DNA from: CADEDH01 sp965216205
GTDB taxonomy: Bacteria; Actinomycetota; Acidimicrobiia; Acidimicrobiales; SZUA-35
Direction: 5' to 3'
Length of the DNA: 64,000 bases
Assembly (NCBI GenBank): GCA_965216205.1
Contig: OZ244139.1
Location: 5,456,001 to 5,520,000, forward strand
A model generated the notes under the pieces. That model had not been told where the DNA came from. It saw only the letters and a list, made by a program, of their open reading frames with translations, and did no database searches. Made by a program: the position numbers and the translations under genes. How positions within the stretch are numbered: the first letter of the stretch is position 1; each line of letters starts with the position of its first letter. Positions 18,989 to 26,982 of this stretch are shown in pieces.

Positions 18989-19786
18989 CTAGCCGTGGTA
19001 GCCGCCGTCGACCACGAACTCCTGACCGGTCACCCACGACGACGAGTCGCTGGCGAGGTGGAGGGCGGTCCTCGCGATGTCCTCGGGGGTACCGATCCGG
19101 CCGAGGGGTGACGACTTCGCCATCCGGGCCATCTGGTCGTCGTCGAAGTTGCCCTCGGCCAGCATGTCGGTGTCGATGAAGCCCGGGTGGATCGAGTTCA
19201 CCCGGATCCCGTGCTTGCCGAGCTCCTTGGCCGCGATCTTCGTCATCCCTCGCACGGCCCACTTCGAGGCGCCGTAGGCCATCGACCCGAAGAGCCCCTC
19301 GAGGCCGGCGACGGAGCTGATGTTGATGATCGACCCGCCGTTGCCGGCCTCGATCATCGCCCTCGCCCCGGCCCGCATCCCGAGGAACACCCCGGTCTGG
19401 TTGACCGCGAGGGTCAGCTCCCAGTCGGCCATCGACGCGTTCACCAACTGGGCCATCCGGGCGATGCCCGCGTTGTTGACGAGCACGTCGAGCCGGCCGT
19501 GGCGGCTCAGCACGTCGGCCACTGCCGCGTCCCACGCCGCCTCGTCGGCCACGTCGAGGTGGAGGTACTCGGCCCGCTCGATCCCCCCGGCCGTCCGCTC
19601 CCCGTCCTCGTCGAGCACGTCGGTCAGGATCACGGTGGCCCCCCGCTCGGCGAAGAGCCGGGCCTCCGCCGCCCCCTGTCCCCGGGGCTTGGCCGCGCCG
19701 GTGACGATCGCCACCCTTCCTTCGAGATCGCGGCCTCGAAGATCGCGGCCCTCGAGATCGCCTCCGGTCGGATCGCTGTCGCTCAT
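18989..19786 (-). CDS. SDR family NAD(P)-dependent oxidoreductase
   Basis: A 265-residue classical short-chain dehydrogenase/reductase. The cofactor site is TGAAKPRGQGAAEA, NNAG is present in LVNNAGIARM, and the catalytic Ser and Tyr-x3-Lys are in IINISSVAGL and YGASKWAVRG. The residue after the second strand is Asp (LTDVLDEDG), which favours NAD(H). The protein begins with an unusual near-repeat, DLEGRDLRGRDLEGR, encoded by a short DNA repeat. AGGAG precedes the chosen ATG. It is a clear paralogue of the SDR at 21783, sharing NQTGVFLGMRAG. The substrate is unknown, probably a hydroxy-acyl or steroid alcohol. Confidence 0.9.
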   Translation of the reverse strand: MSDSDPTGGDLEGRDLRGRDLEGRVAIVTGAAKPRGQGAAEARLFAERGATVILTDVLDEDGERTAGGIERAEYLHLDVADEAAWDAAVADVLSRHGRLDVLVNNAGIARMAQLVNASMADWELTLAVNQTGVFLGMRAGARAMIEAGNGGSIINISSVAGLEGLFGSMAYGASKWAVRGMTKIAAKELGKHGIRVNSIHPGFIDTDMLAEGNFDDDQMARMAKSSPLGRIGTPEDIARTALHLASDSSSWVTGQEFVVDGGYHG

Positions 19787-19949
19787 CGTGTCTCCTCTCG
19801 TCGCCGGGACCGTACCCCTCCCGCACGAGCCGTTGCGAACGCGCCCGGCGCCAGCGAACTCGCCCCAGGCACCGGCGCCTGCCAGAGACGAGCGCCCGGC
19901 CGGGTGATCTCCTCTAACCTTGCGCCACACGACCACGGAGGTGGCCCCG

Positions 19950-21746
19950 ATGGCAGCGAACGACGATCAGCCGGTCACGGTCCCACCCGACGACAACGTC
20001 CTGCGGGCCCTGCAGACCCGTTTCGACGACGAGCCATCGGCCGACGCGATCCTGTACCGCGACGGCGGGCGGTTCACGTCGATGTCGGTGGCCGAGATGA
20101 TGTCGGCGATCAGGGCGTTGGCCGCCGGGCTGGTGGGAGCGGGCGTCGGCGTCGGCGATCGGGTGGTGATCTTCAGCAAGGCCAGCGCCCAGTGGGCCCT
20201 GCTCGACTACGCGATCTGGCAGGCCGGCGGGGTGACGGTGACGATCTACGAGACGTCGTCGGCCGATCAGGTCGCCTGGATCCTGGAGGACAGCGGCGCC
20301 ACCACCGCGATCGTGGAGAACGGCGAGATGCTGGCGATGGTGGAGGGCGCTCGATCGTCGGCCCCCGAACTGGGCGACGTGTTCACGATCGACGACGGTG
20401 GCCTCGACGAGCTCCGCCAGCGCGGGGTCGACGTGGACGAGAGCGAGCTCGACCGGCGGGCGTCGACGATCGACCAGGCCGCACCGGCGACGCTCGTGTA
20501 CACGTCGGGTACGACCGGACGGCCGAAGGGCTGCACGCTCACCCACCGCAACCTGATCTGGACGATCCGCCAGGTCACCGCGATCGCCCCGGAGCTGATC
20601 GGCCCGGGGAACCGCACCCTGACGTTCCTCCCACTGGCCCACATACTGGCCAGGGCGGTGCAGCTCACGGCGATCACCAGCGGGGTGCCGGTGGCGTTCG
20701 GCGGCGGGATCGACACCCTCCTCGACGACCTGGCCGAGGTGAAGCCGACCTGGCTCACGGTGGTGCCCCGCGTGCTGGAGAAGGTCTATGAAGGTGCCGG
20801 CAAGAAGGCTGGCAGCGGACTGAAGCGGCGCATCTTCGACGAGGCGGTGGCGGCCGCCAAGGCCTTCCAACACAATCGGGCAGCCGGACGGGACCAGCCG
20901 TTGCTGGTGAAGGTTCGCCACGGGATCGCCGACCGCCTCGTCTATGGGAACATCCGCGACGCGATGGGTGGCGAGCTGACCCACGTGATCTCGGGCGGCG
21001 CCCCGTTGAGTGGCGAGCTGAGCGCGTTCTTCAGCGGGATGGGCGTCGAGGTGCTCGAAGGGTATGGCCTCACCGAGACCACGGGCCCGGCCACGGTCCA
21101 TCGGGTCGGTGGGGCGAAACCGGGAACGGTCGGACCGCCGATGCCGGGCGTCGACGTGCGGATCGCAGAGGGAGGCGAGATCCAACTCGCCGGCGACCTC
21201 GTCTTCGAGGGCTACTGGCGCAACACCGAGGAGACCGAGCGCTCGTTCGACGGCACCTGGTTCCGCACCGGCGACATCGGCGAGGTCGACGACGACGGCC
21301 ACGTGGTGATCACCGGTCGGATGAAGGACCTGATCGTCACCGCCGGCGGGAAGAACGTGTCACCGGGGCCGCTCGAAGCCGCCCTCGGCACCCATCGCCT
21401 CATCGACCACGCGGTGGTGATCGGCGACGAGAAACCGTTCATCGCGTCGCTCATCACGCTCGACCCCGAGGAGCTGGCCACGTGGGCCAGCGAGCACGAC
21501 CGCGACCCCTCGTCGGAGAACCTGGCCGGCCGGCTGGCCAACGACGACGAGCTCCGGGCCGAGCTGCAGAAGGCCATCGACGAGGTGAACCAGAGCGTTT
21601 CACAGGCGGAGCGGATCAAGTCGTTCCAGGTGCTCGACTCGACGTTCACGGTGGCGAGCGGCGAGCTGACACCCACGATGAAGGTGAAGCGGGCGACCGT
21701 GATCGGCAACCGGGCCGATGCGATCTCCCGCATCTACCAGCGGTAG
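19950..21746 (+). CDS. Long-chain fatty acid-CoA ligase-like AMP-forming synthetase
   Basis: A 598-residue adenylate-forming enzyme that activates a carboxylic acid with ATP and CoA. Motifs in order are the P-loop YTSGTTGRPKGCTLTHRN, GYGLTETTG, WFRTGDIGEVDDDG and GRMKDLIVTAGGKNVSP. A C-terminal domain with EKPFIASLI follows. The type is that of FadD15/FAA1-like long-chain ligases. The ATG at 19950 has GGAGG 8 nt upstream; an upstream TTG at 19920 lies within the promoter-like TAACCT and is rejected. It stands between two SDR genes, consistent with activation and oxidation of fatty or steroid acids. Confidence 0.9.
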   Translation: MAANDDQPVTVPPDDNVLRALQTRFDDEPSADAILYRDGGRFTSMSVAEMMSAIRALAAGLVGAGVGVGDRVVIFSKASAQWALLDYAIWQAGGVTVTIYETSSADQVAWILEDSGATTAIVENGEMLAMVEGARSSAPELGDVFTIDDGGLDELRQRGVDVDESELDRRASTIDQAAPATLVYTSGTTGRPKGCTLTHRNLIWTIRQVTAIAPELIGPGNRTLTFLPLAHILARAVQLTAITSGVPVAFGGGIDTLLDDLAEVKPTWLTVVPRVLEKVYEGAGKKAGSGLKRRIFDEAVAAAKAFQHNRAAGRDQPLLVKVRHGIADRLVYGNIRDAMGGELTHVISGGAPLSGELSAFFSGMGVEVLEGYGLTETTGPATVHRVGGAKPGTVGPPMPGVDVRIAEGGEIQLAGDLVFEGYWRNTEETERSFDGTWFRTGDIGEVDDDGHVVITGRMKDLIVTAGGKNVSPGPLEAALGTHRLIDHAVVIGDEKPFIASLITLDPEELATWASEHDRDPSSENLAGRLANDDELRAELQKAIDEVNQSVSQAERIKSFQVLDSTFTVASGELTPTMKVKRATVIGNRADAISRIYQR

Positions 21747-21782
21747 CCCACCCCGACCGGCCCGGGGTACTGTCGCGGCCGT

Positions 21783-22511
21783 ATGGGACGGCTCGACGAC
21801 AAGATCGCACTCATCACCGGCGGAGCACGGGGCCAGGGGGCGGCGGAGGCCGCGCTCTTCGCCGAGGAGGGCGCCACGGTCTACCTCACCGACGTCCTCG
21901 ACGACGAGGGGGAGGCCACCGCCGCCAGGATCGGCGACGCCGCGGTCTACCTCCACCACGACGTGACCAGCGAGACCGAGTGGGACACCGTGATCGAACG
22001 GATCACGTCCGACCGGGGTCGCCTCGACGTGCTCGTCAACAACGCCGGCATCTTCCGCACCGTGTCGCTGTTCGACACGACCCTCGACGACTGGCACCAG
22101 ATGATCGACATCAACCAGACCGGCGTGTTCCTCGGCATGCGGGCCGGGGGGAAGGTGATGCAGGAGCAGGGTTCAGGGAGCATCATCAACATCTCGTCGA
22201 TCGCCGGGATCGGTGGCTCGGCGGTGGCGTTCGCCTACGGCGCCACCAAGTGGGCGGTGCGGGGCATGACGAAGTCGGCGGCGATCCAGCTCGCGCCGTC
22301 CGGGGTGCGGGTCAACTCGGTCCACCCCGGGATCATCGAGACGGCCATGCTCGACGAGTTCGAGAACCTGGAGAACGTCGTCGCCCGCATCCCGGCGGGA
22401 CGCACGGCATCGGCCGACGAGGTGGGCCGGCTCGTACTGTTCCTCGCGTCAGACGAGTCGGCGTACTGCAACGGGCACGAGTTCGTGATCGACGGGGCGA
22501 TGAAGGCCTGA
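21783..22511 (+). CDS. SDR family NAD(P)-dependent oxidoreductase (glucose 1-dehydrogenase-like)
   Basis: A 242-residue short-chain dehydrogenase. Visible motifs are ITGGARGQGAAEA (TGxxxGxG type), LTDVLDDEG with Asp favouring NAD(H), VLVNNAGIF, IINISSIAG and YGATKWAVRG with the catalytic Tyr-x3-Lys, followed by SVHPGIIETAM. It lies 36 bp behind the acyl-CoA ligase on the same strand, preceded by TACTGT near the start, which may be a separate -10 box. It is closely related to the SDR at 18989. Likely role: oxidation of a secondary alcohol in lipid or steroid breakdown; the substrate is not shown by the sequence. Confidence 0.9.
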   Translation: MGRLDDKIALITGGARGQGAAEAALFAEEGATVYLTDVLDDEGEATAARIGDAAVYLHHDVTSETEWDTVIERITSDRGRLDVLVNNAGIFRTVSLFDTTLDDWHQMIDINQTGVFLGMRAGGKVMQEQGSGSIINISSIAGIGGSAVAFAYGATKWAVRGMTKSAAIQLAPSGVRVNSVHPGIIETAMLDEFENLENVVARIPAGRTASADEVGRLVLFLASDESAYCNGHEFVIDGAMKA

Positions 22512-22514
22512 GCG

Positions 22515-23378
22515 TCAGGGCTCGTTCGCCGGCTGCTTCCCGCCGGTGACCCTGCCTCGAGCGATCCGCTCCGCCACCGCGCGCTTCTGCCGCTTGTTCA
22601 GGGGTCGAGACGCCCGAACGGTCACCCGGGTCATGCCCGTGCTGATCTGCTCCGCGTCGACGGCGGGCGCGACCAGGACGTCGCTGAACCCGAGGTCGAG
22701 GTTGCCCATGTCGAGCTGTCGAGCGAGCTCCGCCTCGTCGATGCCGGCCAGCGAGTCCGACGGGACGTCGATCGAGCTCGTCACGAGCTGCTGGGACAGG
22801 TTGATGACGCTGTCGATCGACCCGTGCCCGCCGTGCCAGGTGGCGCCGTCGGCGAGGCGCAACCGGAGCCCTGCGCCGCCGAGGGTCTCGACCGTGCCGG
22901 TGACCTCGTCGGAACCGACCCGGACCTTCACGAGGTCGCCGACGGCGTAGCGGTCCTCGAGCAGCACGATCAGACCCGTGATCCAGTCGTGGATGAGCGC
23001 CTGCCCGCCGAACGCCAGGCCGACGCCGACGAACCCCGCCGACGACAGGAGGAACACCGGGTCGACGCCGAGGATCCTGGCCACGATGAGCGCGGCGAGG
23101 GCGAAGAGGATCACCGTCGAGATCCGCGACATCATCTGGGCGGCGGCGTCGGCCCGTTGGATACGGCGTTGCTCGGTTCTGGCGCCGTCGTTGACACGGG
23201 GGAGGCGCAGCCGCCACCGGCCCCGACCTTCGGTTGCCCGGCGCACCGCCCGCCGTGTCAGGAAGCGCAACACGGGCTGGATCGCAGCGGCAACGATGAA
23301 CGTGCAGACCACGACCACGAGGGCCGCCACCACCCTCCCTGCACTATCCGGCAGGTCGATGCCAGCCAGCGAATCCAC
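22515..23378 (-). CDS. Small-conductance mechanosensitive channel family protein (MscS-like)
   Basis: A 287-residue membrane channel. Two N-terminal helices (VVAALVVVVCTFIVAAAIQP, and STVILFALAALIVARILGV after a basic linker) lead to the pore-lining helix region VGVGLAFGGQALIHDWITGL, with the Gly/Ala pattern of MscS TM3. The beta domain follows (YAVGDLVKVRVGSDEVTGTV) and then a C-terminal alpha/beta domain. Such channels open when membrane tension rises and protect against osmotic downshock. The start GTG is 6 nt after a TAGCCT box. The gene ends 3 bp from the convergent SDR. Confidence 0.87.
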   Translation of the reverse strand: MDSLAGIDLPDSAGRVVAALVVVVCTFIVAAAIQPVLRFLTRRAVRRATEGRGRWRLRLPRVNDGARTEQRRIQRADAAAQMMSRISTVILFALAALIVARILGVDPVFLLSSAGFVGVGLAFGGQALIHDWITGLIVLLEDRYAVGDLVKVRVGSDEVTGTVETLGGAGLRLRLADGATWHGGHGSIDSVINLSQQLVTSSIDVPSDSLAGIDEAELARQLDMGNLDLGFSDVLVAPAVDAEQISTGMTRVTVRASRPLNKRQKRAVAERIARGRVTGGKQPANEP

Positions 23379-23384
23379 GAGGCA

Positions 23385-23390
23385 AGGCTA
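23385..23390 (-). promoter_or_regulatory. -10 box (TAGCCT) of a leaderless promoter for the MscS-like gene
   Basis: TAGCCT on the minus strand is followed by 6 nt and the GTG start, which supports GTG as the true start and implies leaderless mRNA. Confidence 0.5.
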
Positions 23391-23438
23391 CGGTGCGGAG
23401 CTGAAGCCGCGGACAACTACGCTCGGGTCGTCTCCCCT

Positions 23439-23822
23439 ATGGAAGTCACCTTTCCCTACCGCTTCGACAACCGCTGGAAGCCCTTGTTCACCGTGCTCGG
23501 CGTGCGCCGCCGCCACGGTGTCACGCTGACCGACGACGGCCGCCTCGTGGCCACCTACGGGTGGGCGAAGGTGGAGACGCCGCTGTCGAACGTTGACCAC
23601 ACCGAGATCACCGGCCCCCACCGGTGGTACACGGCGGTGGGCCTCCGCCTCAGCTTCGCCGACGACGGCATCACGTTCGGCACCAACCACGAGTCGGGCT
23701 TGTGCATCGCGTTCAGGTCTCGGGTCCCGCGGGTGATCGGCTTCCGCGACCACTCGGCGCTGTGGGTGAGCGTCGACGACCCAGCCGCCCTGGCCGCGGC
23801 GATCGACGAGCGAATTGGCTGA
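23439..23822 (+). CDS. Hypothetical protein, 127 residues
   Basis: A soluble protein of 127 residues of unknown family. It begins MEVTFPYRFDNRWKPLFTVL and is mostly beta, with regular alternation and conserved-looking aromatic residues (VDHTEITGPHRWYTAVGLRL). It has no signal peptide and no membrane helix. The pattern of two PH-like strand pairs and a final helix (DPAALAAAIDERI) would fit a PH-like fold, but this is only inference. The gene is divergent from the MscS gene (60 bp between starts) and ends directly before the perfect palindrome at 23828. Third codon positions are G/C-rich, which supports real coding. Confidence 0.62.
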   Translation: MEVTFPYRFDNRWKPLFTVLGVRRRHGVTLTDDGRLVATYGWAKVETPLSNVDHTEITGPHRWYTAVGLRLSFADDGITFGTNHESGLCIAFRSRVPRVIGFRDHSALWVSVDDPAALAAAIDERIG

Positions 23823-23827
23823 TAACC

Positions 23828-23884
23828 CCCCGAAATTTGTGCGTTTGACAGCGGGAGCCGCTGTCAAACGCACAAATTTCGGGG
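23828..23884. repeat. Palindromic intergenic repeat, family A, perfect copy
   Basis: A perfect inverted repeat with 27-nt arms (23828-23854 and 23858-23884) and a 3-nt loop. The left arm starts CCCCGAAATTTGTGCG and ends TGACAGCGG; the right arm is its exact reverse complement. It lies between the ends of two convergent genes, where it could end transcription in both directions. A degenerate relative is at 9548-9610. Confidence 0.92.
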
Positions 23885-23902
23885 TTCGGTGGTCCTGACC
23901 GG

Positions 23903-24943
23903 TCAGGTCGGCGGGTTGGGGGAGTCGCGACGGCCGGAGTCGCGGAGCACGACGAGCCGGTCGTCGGGGCGGAGTGCAACGGGGTCGAGCTGCGCGGCCG
24001 GTATCCGGTGGCCGTCGCGGATGGCGGCCACCAGCGTCGCGCCGTCGGGCACGGCGACGTTCCCGTCGTGCACGGCGGGGGCGATCTCGATCAGTTCGAG
24101 CCCGCTGCTCGAATCGATGAGGTCGTCCAGCACCTGAACCGCACCTGGCGCGAAGGTGGCGAGACCGAGCATCCGACCGACGGCGGCGGTGGCGTCGATC
24201 ACCTCGTCGGCCCCGCCCTGGCGGAGCAGGTGGAGGTTCTCCTGCTCCCGCCCGCCGGCCACGATGTGGCCGCTGGGGTTCATCTCCCTGACCGTGAGGG
24301 TGATCAGCACCGCCGTGTCGTCCCGGTTCGGGGTCACCACGACAGCTCGAGCGCTGGCGACGGCGGCCTGGACGAGCACCTGGTTCTGGGTGGCGTCGCC
24401 ATGGACAGCCACGAAGCCTGCTCGTCCGGCCTCGTCGATGACGGCCGGGTCGGTGTCGACGACCACGATCTCGGACCGGGCCGCCCCCCGGCTCAGCAGC
24501 TCGTCGGCCGCGCTCTGACCGGTGGCCCCGAAGCCACAGATGACGATGTGGTCGTGCACGCGCTGCCTCCAACGCTTGGTTGCGATGTGTTGCCGGGTCT
24601 GGTCGGTCAGGACCTCCACCGTGGTGCCGACCACCAGGATGAGGAAGAGGATCCTGGCCGGCGTGATCAGCAGGACCGTGGCGAGGCGGGCGCCGCTGCC
24701 GACCGCGGTGATGTCGCCATAGCCGGTGGTGGTGACCGTCACCGAGGCGTAGTACAACGCATCGAGAAAGCTGATCTCGTCGTCGGTGACATCCACGTAG
24801 CCGCCGCGCCCGATGCGCACCACCAGCGCCACGAACACCACCAGGGCGACCGCGAGTCCGATCCGTCGCAGCACCGCTCGGAGCGGCACCTGCGGACCCT
24901 GGGGGAGTCGGATCCGATCGAGCGTCTGGCCAGGGGGTTCCAT
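23903..24943 (-). CDS. Voltage-gated-like potassium channel with RCK (TrkA-N/TrkA-C) domains
   Basis: A 346-residue two-helix K+ channel. The first helix is LAVALVVFVALVVRIG, followed by the pore loop with selectivity filter TTTGYGD and the second helix LLITPARILFLILVVGTTVE. The cytoplasmic part has an RCK/TrkA-N Rossmann domain with GFGATGQSAADEL and VVDTDPAVIDEA, where the acidic end of strand 2 favours NAD or ADP binding. A TrkA-C domain follows. Such channels let K+ pass under ligand control. The start is only 33 bp from the divergent LtrA gene. A Kef-type system is unlikely because there is no antiporter domain. Confidence 0.9.
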   Translation of the reverse strand: MEPPGQTLDRIRLPQGPQVPLRAVLRRIGLAVALVVFVALVVRIGRGGYVDVTDDEISFLDALYYASVTVTTTGYGDITAVGSGARLATVLLITPARILFLILVVGTTVEVLTDQTRQHIATKRWRQRVHDHIVICGFGATGQSAADELLSRGAARSEIVVVDTDPAVIDEAGRAGFVAVHGDATQNQVLVQAAVASARAVVVTPNRDDTAVLITLTVREMNPSGHIVAGGREQENLHLLRQGGADEVIDATAAVGRMLGLATFAPGAVQVLDDLIDSSSGLELIEIAPAVHDGNVAVPDGATLVAAIRDGHRIPAAQLDPVALRPDDRLVVLRDSGRRDSPNPPT

Positions 24944-24964
24944 CCGGCGACCAGTCTGGCCCAC

Positions 24965-24970
24965 TACCCT
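24965..24970 (+). promoter_or_regulatory. -10 box (TACCCT) of a leaderless promoter for the LtrA-family gene
   Basis: TACCCT lies 6 nt before the ATG of the LtrA-family gene, inside the 33-bp divergent gap with the K+ channel gene, so the two promoters must overlap. Confidence 0.45.
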
Positions 24971-24976
24971 CGGCCC

Positions 24977-26155
24977 ATGAAGGGTTTGGCGGTTCCTGAG
25001 CCCACCGAGGACTTCACGGCCGACCCGGTCGAGCTGTTCTTCGACCTGGCGTTCGTGTTCGCGTTCTCGCAGCTGGTCCATCTGCTGATCGGCCACCCCG
25101 ACTGGGAGCACGTCGGACAGGCCGCGCTCGTGTTCCTGCTGCTGTGGCTCCCGTGGACGCAGTTCACCTGGTCGGCCAACCTCGTGCCGGGGAACCAACG
25201 ATCGGTCCGACTCATCTTCCTGGCGGCGACGGTGGCCAGCGTGCCGATGGCAGCCGCGGTGGACTCGGCGTTCGGTGAGGGTGGGCTGTTGTTCGCGATC
25301 CCGCTGGCGGTGATCCACGTGATGGCGCTGGCGTTGCTCGTCACCAGCACCGACGATGGTGGGCGGCGTTCCACCGCTGTCCGGTACGCAGCTCCGAGCA
25401 TCGCTGCGATGGTGATCCTCGTCATCGGTGGTTTCCTCCAGGATGGCGCCCGGATCGGGGTGTGGATCGTCTCGGCGCTGGTCGTCGTCTGGGCCACCGT
25501 GCAGGCCGGCCAGGGGGAGTGGCTGTTCCGCCCCGGACACTTCGCCGAGCGGCATGGTCTCATCCTCATCGTGGCGCTCGGCGAGGTGATCGTCGCCCTC
25601 GGGAACGCGCTCGTCGAACCGTTGAACGAGGGCGAGGGCTTCTCGGCGACCGCCGTGGTGGCGCTGGTCGCCACCGGCGCCACGGCGGGTCTGATCTGGT
25701 GGACCTACTTCGATCGGGTCCAGCCGGCTCTCGAGCACAAGAGCGAGGAGCTCAGCCCTCGCGATGCCCCCAGGTTCGGTCGCGATGCCTACTCCTACGC
25801 CCACGCGCCCATCGTCGCCGGCGTGATCCTGATGGCGGTCGGGCTCGAGGAAGCTGCGCTCCATCCCGACGATCCGCTTCCTCTCGCCTTCCGCATGATG
25901 TTCCTCGCCGGAGCGGCGATGGTGGTGGGCGGGATCGTCATCGCGATCTACCGGGCCTATGGCGTGCTGGCGAAGGAACGGCTCGCGGCGATCGGGGCGC
26001 TGGCGATCGTGATGGTCGGCGGCGCCGACCTCGACGCCGTGTGGTTGCTGGTGATCACGGTGGTGCTGTCGGCGATCGGGCTCACCGCGGAGCACTACCG
26101 GATCGAGAAGGCGCCTCGCCTCGCCGGCTCCGATTCCTCTGCGAGCACCGGCTGA
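24977..26155 (+). CDS. Low temperature requirement protein A (LtrA) family membrane protein
   Basis: A 392-residue polytopic membrane protein. The diagnostic start is DPVELFFDLAFVFAFSQLVH, followed by about ten helices, among them AALVFLLLWLPWTQFTWSAN and HGLILIVALGEVIVALGNAL. The family is named after a Listeria gene needed for growth in the cold; its molecular function is not established. The ATG follows a TACCCT box by 6 nt. It is divergent from the K+ channel gene and ends towards a decayed AAA ATPase gene. A link between potassium or membrane state and this protein is possible but is only suggested by position. Confidence 0.85.
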   Translation: MKGLAVPEPTEDFTADPVELFFDLAFVFAFSQLVHLLIGHPDWEHVGQAALVFLLLWLPWTQFTWSANLVPGNQRSVRLIFLAATVASVPMAAAVDSAFGEGGLLFAIPLAVIHVMALALLVTSTDDGGRRSTAVRYAAPSIAAMVILVIGGFLQDGARIGVWIVSALVVVWATVQAGQGEWLFRPGHFAERHGLILIVALGEVIVALGNALVEPLNEGEGFSATAVVALVATGATAGLIWWTYFDRVQPALEHKSEELSPRDAPRFGRDAYSYAHAPIVAGVILMAVGLEEAALHPDDPLPLAFRMMFLAGAAMVVGGIVIAIYRAYGVLAKERLAAIGALAIVMVGGADLDAVWLLVITVVLSAIGLTAEHYRIEKAPRLAGSDSSASTG

Positions 26156-26234
26156 GGGGGCTCGCGGGTCTTCCCCAGCACTTCTCGACCGCTGGGGCCG
26201 CCGTTGGACCCAGCGGTCGATCGGGTGTCGGTCG

Positions 26235-26950
26235 CTACGGATAGAGACCGAGCGGTGTGCTGGTCGCCGCCGTTCCGTCGGCGTCGGGATGGAGCGCGTC
26301 GGCCAGCGAAACCGACTCGGAGCCGAACGTCTGAGGGTGAGGACCCGCAACCCCTGCCCGAGCAGTCCATCGCTCAGGTTGAGCAGACGGGCCAACGACC
26401 GACCGACCCGCTCCTTGGCGTCGACCCGGATCAGCTCATCCGCGTCCTCGATCACGATGAGCCGCCACGTCGACGCCTCGGCGTCGCTGTCGATCACGAC
26501 CTCGAACAGGTTGCTGGACGACGCGAAGATCCGCTCGGGGTCGAGCAGCACCTGCACCCAGCACCGCTCAGCCCAGGTCCGGGCGAGGGCCCGCAGCGCC
26601 GTTGTCTTCCCCGTGCCGGGCGGGCCGTGCCAGAGCACGAGCCGACCGCTCACCCCCTCCAGGTCGGCGGTGACGAGCGCGTCGACCTCGGCCGCCACAT
26701 CGTCGGGGTAGTTGCTCGCGATCTCCTCCCAGCGGGGCGCCTCCACCAACCGGGTCCGGCGGTACACGTCGTCGCTGACCTGCCAGAAGTCGATGGCGAC
26801 TTCGCGCTCCTCGACCGGCTCGACCTCCGGGATCCGCTCGGCGAACAGAGCCGCACCGGCCTTGGCGGTCGCGAGGTCGGCCGCCCGCACGGTGACCGCC
26901 CCGTCGCGGTGACGGTTGCGGGCGCCGGCGACGGCAGCAAGCGATTTCGA
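26235..26950 (-). pseudogene. Decayed AAA family ATPase (DUF5925-type), internal deletion and lost 5' end
   Basis: The middle of an AAA ATPase is well preserved: Walker A in WHGPPGTGKTTALRAL, Walker B in WRLIVIEDADELI, then KERVGRSLARLLNLSDG and LLGQGLRVL. Right after that, at about 26330, the family continuation (the TTNE and HPA..RPGRC segment with the arginine finger) is missing. A different frame instead carries what looks like the family's C-terminal end, SLADALHPDADGT... GLYP with a stop at 26235. The 5' side is also short: coding-like sequence extends upstream of the first GTG (26890) to about 26950, but no start codon is in frame. The gene is probably non-functional. Confidence 0.6.
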
Positions 26951-26970
26951 GGGCTGGGAGGCGGGACGAA

Positions 26971-26976
26971 TAGCCT
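26971..26976 (+). promoter_or_regulatory. -10 box (TAGCCT) of a leaderless promoter for the VOC-domain gene
   Basis: TAGCCT is followed by 6 nt and the ATG of the VOC-domain protein, which implies that the mRNA starts at the start codon. Confidence 0.5.
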
Positions 26977-26982
26977 GACCGG

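Noticed and set aside
23903..26890. A 995-residue minus-strand reading frame
   Set aside because: Only its ends carry family sequence: the K+ channel at one end and a decayed AAA ATPase at the other. The middle is antisense to the LtrA gene.
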